Source of the DNA: CAZLKN01 sp964560135
GTDB taxonomy: Bacteria > Actinomycetota > JAICYB01
Direction: 5' to 3'
Assembly (NCBI GenBank): GCA_964560135.1
Contig: CAZLKN010000047.1
Location: forward strand, 1 to 23,021
Length of the DNA stretch: 23,021 nucleotides
The notes beneath the pieces are model-generated. The model saw only the letters and a list, made by a program, of their open reading frames with translations. It did not search any database and had not been told where the DNA came from. Of the stretch, positions 12,115-19,079 are shown piece after piece. Made by a program: the position numbers and the translations under genes. Position 1 is the first letter of the stretch; each line of letters starts with the position of its first letter.

Positions 12115-13188
12115 ATGTCCTTCGGTCCCACCGCTCCCGTCCGAGCCACGTCGATCGCCGGGGCGCGCCAGTGGTTCGACCCCGACGGTCACTACCTCAA
12201 CACCGCCGCCGTCGGGCTGCCGCCGCAGGCCGTCACCGACGCGATGACCGACGGCATGCGCTTCTGGCGAACCGGCGAGACCGGCGCGGCCGACTACGAC
12301 GCCTGGGTCGAGGGTAGCCGTCGCGCCTTCGCCGAGATCGTGGGCACCGATCCCACCACCGTCGCCGTCGGCCACCAGGTCTCGGCGTGCGTGGGCGTGG
12401 TCGCGGCCTCGCTGCCCGACGGCGCGGAGGTCCTCTGCCCGGACGGCGAGTTCACCTCTCTGATCTTCCCGTTCCTGGTGCAGGAGCCGCGGATCGCGGT
12501 CCGCACCGTACCGCTGGAGGAGCTGGCGGGTGCCATAAAGCCCACGACGAGCGTCGTGGCGTTCAGCCTGGTGCAGTCCGCCGACGGCCGCATCGCCGAC
12601 ACCGGCAACGTCCTTCGGGCGGCCCGCGACGCCGGCGCGCTGACCCTTGCCGACGCCACCCAGGCCTGCGGATGGCTCCCCGTGCGGGCCCCCGACTTCG
12701 ACATCCTGGTGGCCGCAGCCTACAAGTGGCTGCTCGCTCCACGCGGGACGGCCTTCACCGTCGTGCGCCCCGAACGCCTCGAAGCGATCACGCCGACGCT
12801 GGCCGGCTGGTACGCGGGAGGCCATCCGTGGGAGTCGATCTACGGCACACCGTTGCGCCTGGCCGACGACGCCCGCCGGCTGGACGTCTCCCCGGCGTGG
12901 CTGAGCTGGGTGGGGACCCTGCCGGCGCTGCAGACCATCCTGGCGGTCGGCGTCGAGGCCATCCACCGTCATGATCTCGAGCTCGCCAACCGGTTCCGTG
13001 AAGGGCTCGGCGAACCGCCGGGCGACTCGGCGATCGTCGCCCTGTCCGCCGACGAGGCCGCCCCGCAGCGCCTGGCATCCAGGGGTGTCCGGTCGAGCTG
13101 GCGGGCCGGGAAGCTGCGCGTCTCCTTCCACCTGTACAACGACGAGGCCGACGTGGACGCGGCCGTGGAGGCGCTGGCCTCACCCTGA
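12115..13188 (+). CDS. Class V aminotransferase-fold PLP enzyme
   Basis: A 357-residue cytosolic PLP-dependent enzyme of the NifS/kynureninase/EgtE-like fold type I group. It begins with the substrate-side motif YLNTAAVGLPP (27-37). D180 in LADATQACGW should pair with the PLP ring nitrogen, and K204 in AAAYKWLLAPRG should form the Schiff base. GHQVSACVG (86-94) is the phosphate-binding turn. There is no Cys-containing mobile loop of the usual cysteine-desulfurase kind, so desulfurase activity is not shown and the reaction (desulfuration, lyase or transamination) remains open. The start is ATG 12115, with GTG 12112 directly before it, both just after a TAGCCT -10 box. The 3' end overlaps the convergent decarboxylase gene by 9 bp. 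Confidence 0.88.
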   Translation: MSFGPTAPVRATSIAGARQWFDPDGHYLNTAAVGLPPQAVTDAMTDGMRFWRTGETGAADYDAWVEGSRRAFAEIVGTDPTTVAVGHQVSACVGVVAASLPDGAEVLCPDGEFTSLIFPFLVQEPRIAVRTVPLEELAGAIKPTTSVVAFSLVQSADGRIADTGNVLRAARDAGALTLADATQACGWLPVRAPDFDILVAAAYKWLLAPRGTAFTVVRPERLEAITPTLAGWYAGGHPWESIYGTPLRLADDARRLDVSPAWLSWVGTLPALQTILAVGVEAIHRHDLELANRFREGLGEPPGDSAIVALSADEAAPQRLASRGVRSSWRAGKLRVSFHLYNDEADVDAAVEALASP

Positions 13189-14637
13189 CAATGCGAGCGC
13201 CCGGCCGATGTCGGCGGTGGCGGCCACCACCTGCTCGATGTCGTCCCGGGTGGTGCGGAAGTTCACGATGCAGGCACGGATCGCCGTCCGTCCGTCGGAG
13301 AGCTGCGCGTTGGACACCACGGCGATCCCGGTTCGTTCGAGCTCCTCGATGACCTGGTGCTGGAGCTCGTCGAGCGCCTCCCCTTCGACCCCCGGCGGCT
13401 CCACCCGCCAGCAGACGATCGACAGCCCCCGTGGCGCCGCCACGACGAGGTCGGGCGTGTCCTCCACAAGCCGCTCGAGATGGACGGCGAGATCGATGTT
13501 GCGCTGGATCATGTCCCGATAACCGTCGGCGCCGTGCGCCAGCAGCGACGCCCACACCTTGATCCCACGGGCACGTCGGGTGTTCTCCGGACCGAGCTCG
13601 ACGAGGTCGACGCGGGCGTCGTCCTCGCGGCGGTGGTGGAGGTAGCCGGCGTGGAAGGCGAAGGAACCGGCCAGCAGGCCCGGCTCCCGGACGAGGGTCA
13701 GTCCGGCGTCGATCGGCGCGTACAGCCATTTGTGCGGGTCGCAGGCGATCGAGTCGGCTTCGGCCATGGCGGCGAGCTCGGGCGGGCTCCCGGGCGCGAT
13801 CGCGGCGAAGGCACCGTAGGCGCCATCGACGTGCAGCCACAGCCCCTCGTCGGCGGTCAGCGTCCGGAGCTCGGGGATGGGGTCGACGGCGCCGGTGCCC
13901 ACCGTACCCACCGTGGCCACGACACCGATCGGACGGTCCCCCGCCCGCCGGTCCGCGGCGATGAGCTCCCGGAGGGCGTCCACGCGCATCCGGTAGGCGT
14001 CATCGGTCGGCACCAGGCGGATGGCGTCCCGGCCCAGCCCGAGGAGCTCGGCCCCCTGCTGGTGGCAGTAGTGCAGCTGCTCGCTGACGTAGATCCGCAG
14101 CCGGGGGCCGGCCCCCGTGCCCTCGGCGCGGACGTCCCACCCGGCCATGCGGTCGCGCATCACCGCCAGGGCGATGAGGTTCGCAAACTGCCCGCCGCTC
14201 GAGTACACGCCCTCGGCCTCCGCGGGGTAGCCCAGCAGATCCTTGATCCACGCGATGGACTGCAGCTCGATGGCCGTGCCCGCCGGGCCGCCACGCCACA
14301 GGCCGAGGTTGGGATTCACCGCCGAGGCCAGCAGGTCGGCCAGCACCCCGGCCGGTGTCGGGCTCGAGGTGATGTAGGCCAGCCAGCGCGGATGCCCGAT
14401 ATACGACGAGAGCTCGCCCACCGTCTCGAAGAGCTCGACGACCTCGGCGAACGGGAGTCCGGACCGGGGAAGGGGCGCGGCGAACCGGGCCCGGACCTCG
14501 GCGGGGTCGGCCGCCGGCGAGGGGCGTCGCGCCTCCCAGCCCGTGGAGAGCCGGGCGACGAGATCGAGGACGCGGCCTCCGGCGTCCTCCCACTGCTCCG
14601 CCTCCCAGTCGAAGCTCCGGTCCCCGTGTTCAGTCAT
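13180..14637 (-). CDS. PLP-dependent decarboxylase (group II / aromatic-L-amino-acid decarboxylase-like)
   Basis: A 485-residue fold type I PLP enzyme. GHPRWLAYIT (81-90) and ASAVNPNLGLW (105-114) are typical of the AADC/glutamate-decarboxylase superfamily substrate pocket. SSGGQFANLIAL (146-157) binds the PLP phosphate. H189 in EQLHYCHQQGAELLG should stack on PLP, D271 in HVDGAYG pairs with the ring nitrogen, and K303 in DPHKWLYAP is the Schiff-base Lys. The product could be an amine from an aromatic or acidic amino acid, but the sequence does not say which. ATG 14637 lies 17 nt after the stop of the MoaD-like gene, making it the third gene of a leftward operon. Its ribosome-binding site is weak. 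Confidence 0.9.
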   Translation of the reverse strand: MTEHGDRSFDWEAEQWEDAGGRVLDLVARLSTGWEARRPSPAADPAEVRARFAAPLPRSGLPFAEVVELFETVGELSSYIGHPRWLAYITSSPTPAGVLADLLASAVNPNLGLWRGGPAGTAIELQSIAWIKDLLGYPAEAEGVYSSGGQFANLIALAVMRDRMAGWDVRAEGTGAGPRLRIYVSEQLHYCHQQGAELLGLGRDAIRLVPTDDAYRMRVDALRELIAADRRAGDRPIGVVATVGTVGTGAVDPIPELRTLTADEGLWLHVDGAYGAFAAIAPGSPPELAAMAEADSIACDPHKWLYAPIDAGLTLVREPGLLAGSFAFHAGYLHHRREDDARVDLVELGPENTRRARGIKVWASLLAHGADGYRDMIQRNIDLAVHLERLVEDTPDLVVAAPRGLSIVCWRVEPPGVEGEALDELQHQVIEELERTGIAVVSNAQLSDGRTAIRACIVNFRTTRDDIEQVVAATADIGRALALSG

Positions 14638-14654
14638 GTCGATCTCGCACACTG

Positions 14655-14951
14655 CTAGCCGCCGGCCATGGCCCCCACGACCTGGAAGGGCTCGGCCCCC
14701 GAGACGACCTCGTCGGGCAGGGGGTCGTCCGGCGGATCGTGCGAGAGGTCGCGCCCGCAGGCGTAGAACCGCACGAACGCCCGGCGCTGCTTCGTGACGT
14801 GGTCGCGCATCGTCCCCCGCAACGCCGGATAGCGTTCCTCCAGCGCGTCCAGCACCGAGGCGGCCGTCACCGCAGGCTCCACCTCCAGATGCACCTCGCC
14901 GTCCACGCGGGCCAGCGTGCGCAGATGGGCCGGCAACGCGACGCGGATCAC
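14655..14951 (-). CDS. MoaD/ThiS-family ubiquitin-like sulfur-carrier protein
   Basis: A 98-residue beta-grasp protein. It starts MIRVALPAHLRTLA, has the middle segment SVLDALEERYPALRGTM seen in MoaD-like carriers, and ends GAMAGG. The free C-terminal Gly-Gly is the feature that is adenylated by an E1-like MoeB/ThiF enzyme and converted to a thiocarboxylate in sulfur transfer. No E1-like gene is in the window. The start is GTG 14951, overlapping the stop of the upstream propeller gene in a GTGA arrangement, which implies translational coupling. A small insertion with Cys and His (FYACGRDLSHDPPDD) is present. Molybdopterin, thiamine or other thio-cofactor roles cannot be separated, but the neighbours are not those of a molybdopterin or thiamine locus. 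Confidence 0.85.
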   Translation of the reverse strand: MIRVALPAHLRTLARVDGEVHLEVEPAVTAASVLDALEERYPALRGTMRDHVTKQRRAFVRFYACGRDLSHDPPDDPLPDEVVSGAEPFQVVGAMAGG

Positions 14952-16063
14952 GACAGCGTCTGCGCCTCGACCGACAGCACCGCGGGCAGGTCGCGCACGA
15001 TCGGCGTCCAGGTGTCCCCGGCGTCCGGCGATGCGTACACCTGGCCCCCGGTGGTCCCGAAGTAGACCCCGCAGGGGTCAAGGGCGTCCACAGCCATCGC
15101 GTCACGGAGCACGTTCACGTAGCAGTCGCTCTGGGGCAGACCGTTGGTGAGCGCCTCCCACTCGTCGCCGCCGGAGCGGCTCCGGTAGACGCGGAGCTTG
15201 CCTTCGGGGGGGAAGTGGTGCGAATCGCTCTTGATCGGCACGACGTAGACGGTCTCCGGCTCGTGGGCGTGGACGGCGATCGGAAACCCGAAGTCCGACG
15301 GCAGGTTCCCACTCACCTCACGCCACGACTCCCCGCCGTCATCCGAGCGCATCACGTCCCAGTGCTTCTGCATGAACAGCACCTCGGGACGCGAGGGGTG
15401 CATGGTGATCCGGTGCACGCAGTGCCCGACCTCGACATCCTCGTCCGGCAGTTCCGCGGAACGCAGGCCCCGGTTGATCGGACGCCACGTCTTGCCGGTG
15501 TCGTCGGACCGGAACGCCCCGGCGGCCGAGATCGCCACCACGATCCGGGCGGGATCCGCGGCGTCCAGCAGGATCGTGTGCAGGCACAGCCCGCCGGCCC
15601 CCGGCTGCCACTGGGCGCTCGTGGGATGGTCGCGCAGCCCCGACAGCTCCTGCCACGACGAGCCCCCGTCCTGCGAACGGAAGAGCGCCGCGTCCTCCAC
15701 CCCCGCGTAGAGCGTGTCCGGATCTGTCGGTGACGGCTCGAAGTGCCAGACACGCGCGAACTCCCACGGATGCTGCGTGCCGTCGTACCACTGATGGGTC
15801 CCCGGCACGCCGTCGTAGACGAATTCGTTGCCGACGGTCTCCCAGGTCTTCCCGGCGTCGTCCGAGCGCCGGACCACCTGCCCGAACCAGTCCGTGGACT
15901 GCGACGCCCACAACCGGTCCGGCGCCGCCGGCGAACCGTTGAGATGGTAGATCTCCCACCCCGCGAACAGCGGGCCCTCAACGCTCCAGCCCGTCCGGCC
16001 ATCACCCGAAGTGAGAATGAAGGCACCCTTGCGCGTCCCGACCAGCAGCCGTACCCCTGTCAT
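14948..16063 (-). CDS. Asp-box (BNR/sialidase-like) beta-propeller protein
   Basis: A 371-residue protein with six Asp-box motifs of the form S/R-x-D-x-G-x-x-W at about residues 67-74, 130-137, 186-193, 240-247, 295-302 and 345-352 (e.g. RSDDAGKTWE, RSQDGGSSWQ, RSDDTGKTWR). The regular 50-65 residue spacing indicates a six-bladed propeller of the WD40/YVTN/BNR class often labelled exo-alpha-sialidase or glycosyl hydrolase. Sialidase catalytic residues (Arg triad, Tyr/Glu) are not evident, so enzymatic activity should not be assumed. No signal peptide is seen, so it is probably cytosolic. ATG 16063 has a strong GGGAGGTGGAG just upstream. It is first in an operon with the MoaD-like gene (4-nt overlap) and the PLP decarboxylase. 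Confidence 0.85.
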   Translation of the reverse strand: MTGVRLLVGTRKGAFILTSGDGRTGWSVEGPLFAGWEIYHLNGSPAAPDRLWASQSTDWFGQVVRRSDDAGKTWETVGNEFVYDGVPGTHQWYDGTQHPWEFARVWHFEPSPTDPDTLYAGVEDAALFRSQDGGSSWQELSGLRDHPTSAQWQPGAGGLCLHTILLDAADPARIVVAISAAGAFRSDDTGKTWRPINRGLRSAELPDEDVEVGHCVHRITMHPSRPEVLFMQKHWDVMRSDDGGESWREVSGNLPSDFGFPIAVHAHEPETVYVVPIKSDSHHFPPEGKLRVYRSRSGGDEWEALTNGLPQSDCYVNVLRDAMAVDALDPCGVYFGTTGGQVYASPDAGDTWTPIVRDLPAVLSVEAQTLS

Positions 16064-16125
16064 CTCCACCCTCCCGTCCTCAGCGTGCGACCATTCTGCT
16101 TCCTCCCCCACCGGCTTGGCGAGGC

Positions 16126-16162
16126 GGATGCATCCGGGAGCAACGGATCCCGGGACTAGGAT
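16126..16162 (+). promoter_or_regulatory. Dyads and -10 box upstream of the fused reductase-like gene
   Basis: GGATGCATCC (16126-16135) is a perfect 10-bp palindrome. It overlaps a second inverted repeat, CCGGGA (16134-16139) with TCCCGG (16148-16153). A TAGGAT -10-like hexamer follows at 16157-16162, predicting a leader of about 45 nt. The dyads lie in the -35 region of this promoter, between two divergent genes. Confidence 0.35.
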
Positions 16163-16213
16163 GGACGTGGTCACCCGCTCGCGGTGGCCGGACGCCCAGA
16201 CACGGAGGTGGTG

Positions 16214-17908
16214 ATGCAGGAAACCGACGCGCCCGCACCCGTCGTGGTGGTCGCGAGCGGCGATCCGGACACCCGTACCGTGCTCTCCGAGGAGATCCGC
16301 AAACGCTACGGCGACGACTACGTGATCTTCGTGTGCGAGGACGGGGAGCACGCCGTCGACGACCTCCTCACCCTCGCCGACGAGGACCGGGACGTGGCGC
16401 TCGTCCTGGCGGGGTACGCCGCACGCGATCCCGAGGGCCTGGCGATCCTGGCCCGGTGCCGCACAATCCATCCCGCCGCCAAGCGTGCGGCGGTGGTGAC
16501 CTGGGGGCAGTTCGACCTTGCCAAGGAGGTCTTCGGGGCCCTCGCCTCCGGCGGGATCGACAGCTACCTGGTGCGCCCCGAGAGCACCCGCGACGAGGAG
16601 TTCCACCTCGCGATCACCGAGTTGCTCGAGGACTGGAATATCGCGCGGGGCGCGGGCTTCGAGGCCGTCCGGCTCGTCGGCGCATCGGGATCGGCGCGGA
16701 CCAGTGAGCTGCGAGACACCTTCCGCCGTAACCACATCCCCGTCGGCTTCTACGACGCGGAAACCGACACCGGCCGCCGGGTCCTCGACTCGCTCGGTCT
16801 CAGCGACCCTGCCCTGCCCGTGGTCGTGTTGCGGTTCACGCCCGAGCAGACCGTGCTCACCGATCCGTCCGACGTGGAGATCGCCGACGCCTTCGGCCTC
16901 ATGGAACCTCTGCCCGACGACCTGTTCGACGTGACGGTGATCGGGGCCGGTCCGGCGGGTCTCGCCGCTGCGGTGTACGCGGCCTCCGAGGGCCTGAAGA
17001 CGCTCGTGGTCGAGAAGCAGGCCGTCGGCGGACAGGCGGGGACCAGTTCGATGATCCGCAACTACCCGGGCTTCCCGCGCGGGGTCAGCGGCCACAAGCT
17101 GGCCTTCAGCGCCTTCCATCAAGCCTGGTCGTTCGGGACGACCTTCCACTTCATGCGCTCCGCAACCGGGCTCCGGGCCGACGGGGACGAGCGCATCGTG
17201 GAGCTCTCGGACGGTTCGTCGGTGCGCAGCCGCAGCGTGCTCGTCGCCACCGGGGTGACCTACCGTCGCCTCGGCGTCCCCGGCCTCGACGAGCGAGTGG
17301 GCCGGGGCGTGTCCTACGGGGCCGCCGTCGCCGAAGCGCCCGGCATGAAGGGCAAGCGGGCCTTCGTGGTCGGCGGTGGGAACTCGGCCGGACAGGCGGC
17401 GATGCACCTGGCCAAATGGGCGCGTGAGGTCACCGTCCTCGTGAGGCGGGAGACCCTCGCAGCGAGCATGTCCAGCTACCTGATCCGGGAGATCGAGGCC
17501 TCCCCGAACGTCGGCGTGCGCTACAGCGTCGAGGTCGTGGACGGAGGCGGCGGCGACGACCTCGAGTACATCCTGCTGCGGGACCGCGCGAGCGGGACCG
17601 AGGAGAAGGTTCCGGCGGACGCCCTGTTCGTGCTGATCGGCTCCCAGCCGCACACCGACTGGCTCGCGGACGCGGTGGAGCGCGACGAATGGGGCTTCGT
17701 CCTGACCGGACCGGACATCGAGGGGGCCCCGCAGGGCGCCCGGGCCCCCTTCCCGCTCGAGACGAGCCTGCCGGGGGTCTTCGCCGCCGGCGACGTCCGG
17801 CGCGGATCGGTGAAGCGTGTGGCCTCCGCGGTCGGTGAGGGGGCCGTGGCCGTGCAGTACCTGCACCGACGGATCGAGGAGGTGCGTGAGCTCCGTGGAG
17901 CACGATGA
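16214..17908 (+). CDS. Pseudo-receiver / glutaredoxin-fold / thioredoxin reductase-like fusion without redox cysteines
   Basis: A 564-residue three-part flavoprotein. Residues 9-140 resemble a response-regulator receiver (D17 present), but the phosphorylatable Asp position reads LVLAGY with Ala66. Residues 150-230 look like a glutaredoxin/thioredoxin fold (VRLVGASGSARTSELRDTF), but the CxxC is replaced by Ser/Ala. Residues 238-555 are thioredoxin-reductase-like: FAD motif GAGPAG (244-249), GGQAGTSSMIRNYPGFP (272-288), NADPH motif GGGNSAGQA (387-395) and GVFAAGDVRRGS (521-532). The TrxR catalytic CxxC site reads GAAV (369-372). The only cysteines are C41 and C82 in the pseudo-receiver. It should bind FAD and NAD(P)H but cannot perform dithiol exchange. 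The start ATG 16214 follows GGAGGT closely. It overlaps the next membrane-protein gene. Confidence 0.88.
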   Translation: MQETDAPAPVVVVASGDPDTRTVLSEEIRKRYGDDYVIFVCEDGEHAVDDLLTLADEDRDVALVLAGYAARDPEGLAILARCRTIHPAAKRAAVVTWGQFDLAKEVFGALASGGIDSYLVRPESTRDEEFHLAITELLEDWNIARGAGFEAVRLVGASGSARTSELRDTFRRNHIPVGFYDAETDTGRRVLDSLGLSDPALPVVVLRFTPEQTVLTDPSDVEIADAFGLMEPLPDDLFDVTVIGAGPAGLAAAVYAASEGLKTLVVEKQAVGGQAGTSSMIRNYPGFPRGVSGHKLAFSAFHQAWSFGTTFHFMRSATGLRADGDERIVELSDGSSVRSRSVLVATGVTYRRLGVPGLDERVGRGVSYGAAVAEAPGMKGKRAFVVGGGNSAGQAAMHLAKWAREVTVLVRRETLAASMSSYLIREIEASPNVGVRYSVEVVDGGGGDDLEYILLRDRASGTEEKVPADALFVLIGSQPHTDWLADAVERDEWGFVLTGPDIEGAPQGARAPFPLETSLPGVFAAGDVRRGSVKRVASAVGEGAVAVQYLHRRIEEVRELRGAR

Positions 17909-18800
17909 CCGGACGGTGAAACCCCTCACGCCGGGCATGCGCGTGCTGCTGCGGGTGGCGGCGGTGCTCGTGTTCCTCGCCGGTGTGCAGCTGTTCGTCT
18001 TCACAGAACGAACCGAACGGTACTTCGCCTGGACGATCGAACCGCCCCTCACGGCCGCCTTCCTCGGTGCCGCCTACTGGTCGAGCGTGACCTTCGAATG
18101 GGCGGCCGCCCACCGGCAGCGCTGGGCCGAGGCCCGTATCGCGGTCCCGACGGTGTTCGTGTTCACCGTCCTGACCCTCGTCGTGACCCTGGTGCATCTC
18201 GACCGCTTCCACCTCGGAGCCGGCTTCGAGCCGGCCACCCGGGCCGTGACGTGGCTGTGGCTCGCGATCTACACGGTCGTCCCCGTGCTCATGGCGGCGC
18301 TGGTCTTCGTCCAGCGACGCACCCCGGGCGCGGAGCCGGCCCGCACCATCCCCCGGCCCCCGATCTGGCTCGCCGGCCTGGTCGCGGCGCAGGCCGTGCT
18401 GCTCCTGGCCCTCGGGACGGCCCTGCTGGTCGTCCCGGCATCCGCGGGCGCGCTCTGGCCGTGGGAGCTCAGCGCCCTCACCGGCAGAGCGATCGGTGCC
18501 TGGCTCGTGAGCCTGGGTGTCGCCGCCGCCCACGCGCTCTGGGAACGTGACCTCCGCCGGCTCCGGCCCGCAGCGACCGCCTACGTGGTCTTCGCGATCC
18601 TGCAGGGGATCGCGCTCCTCCGGTATCCCGGGACCGTCGACCAGGGCGACCCCCGCACGATCGGCTACGTCCTGTTCCTCGCTTCGGCCCTCGTCGCGGG
18701 CCTCACGGCCATGTGGCTGGACCGACGGGCGCCCTCGGTCAGCCCGGAGGGACGTTCACGGCGCCACAACGGCACCGCAGCAGCACGCCGTCGTAGTTGA
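17895..18800 (+). CDS. Polytopic membrane protein of unknown function
   Basis: About 301 residues with roughly eight hydrophobic helices (for example VLLRVAAVLVFLAGVQLFVF, VPTVFVFTVLTLVVTLV, WLWLAIYTVVPVLMAALVF, LAGLVAAQAVLLLALGTALL and YVLFLASALVAGLTAMWL). I do not recognise the family. GTG 17895 is chosen because GAGGAGGTG lies about 10 nt upstream; in-frame GTG 17886, GTG 17916 and ATG 17937 are alternatives. The start overlaps the end of the fused flavoprotein gene by 14 nt, so the two are probably co-translated and may form a membrane/cytosol redox pair, which is inference. The last 20 or so residues are basic and Ser/Arg-rich, and are read antisense across the 3' end of the zinc-ribbon gene. 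Confidence 0.75.
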   Translation: MEHDDRTVKPLTPGMRVLLRVAAVLVFLAGVQLFVFTERTERYFAWTIEPPLTAAFLGAAYWSSVTFEWAAAHRQRWAEARIAVPTVFVFTVLTLVVTLVHLDRFHLGAGFEPATRAVTWLWLAIYTVVPVLMAALVFVQRRTPGAEPARTIPRPPIWLAGLVAAQAVLLLALGTALLVVPASAGALWPWELSALTGRAIGAWLVSLGVAAAHALWERDLRRLRPAATAYVVFAILQGIALLRYPGTVDQGDPRTIGYVLFLASALVAGLTAMWLDRRAPSVSPEGRSRRHNGTAAARRRS

Positions 18801-18978
18801 CCGCGGGCTGTCCGGGCTCGTGCTCGACGAGCAGCGATCGGCAGGCGCCGCAGATCCAGTCCACCTCGCCGGTGTCCCCGCGGACCATCGGGACGCCGGA
18901 CTGCTGATCCACGATCGTGCGTTCGCCCTGCTCCGCCTCCGCGAGCGACATGAGCCGCATGGGCCGCTTGCGTGCCAT
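18739..18978 (-). CDS. Small zinc-ribbon-like protein
   Basis: A 79-residue soluble protein with four cysteines placed as a zinc knuckle pair: C43-x2-C46 (WICGACRSLL) and C69-x-C71 (LRCRCGAVN). No catalytic domain is present. The N-terminal 25 residues are charged and probably flexible. ATG 18978 has an excellent GTAGGAGG 6 nt upstream, which supports it as a real gene even though its last 62 bp overlap the convergent membrane-protein gene. It could be a nucleic-acid-binding or metal-sensing adaptor; nothing in the sequence decides this. The family is not recognised beyond the ribbon. A minus-strand TAGAAT at 19074-19069 is a possible, rather distant -10 box. Confidence 0.75.
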   Translation of the reverse strand: MARKRPMRLMSLAEAEQGERTIVDQQSGVPMVRGDTGEVDWICGACRSLLVEHEPGQPAVNYDGVLLRCRCGAVNVPPG

Positions 18979-19079
18979 CCGATCCTCCTACTCAACGAGC
19001 GCGTGTTTCCGTCCGATTCGTCGGGATCCTCCGCCGCCGACCGGTTGTCCGGTGGGGGTAGAGGGCCGATTCTAGATAC

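Noticed and set aside
10266..12317. Long plus-strand open frame opposite the MFS transporter.
   Set aside because: The product is Glu/Arg/His-rich with no hydrophobic helices. The minus strand contains DHA2 signature motifs.
12115..13188. Assignment of the class V enzyme as a cysteine desulfurase feeding the MoaD-like protein.
   Set aside because: The fold matches, but the catalytic Cys loop typical of desulfurases is not visible and the gene is on the opposite strand from the MoaD operon, so only a fold-level call is made.
14948..16063. Annotation of the propeller protein as an active sialidase.
   Set aside because: Asp-box repeats are structural and occur in many non-enzymatic propellers. 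The catalytic Arg triad and Tyr/Glu pair were not identified.
17765..17780. GCCGGGGG-like match to the tRNA-Arg 3' end as a possible second attachment site.
   Set aside because: Only a few GC-rich bases match, and the T-loop sequence TTCGAAT is absent.
16064..18052. Upstream extension of the Asp-box propeller gene across the fused flavoprotein.
   Set aside because: The propeller gene has a strong ribosome-binding site and start at 16063. The extension lacks motifs and lies antisense to a well-supported flavoprotein gene.
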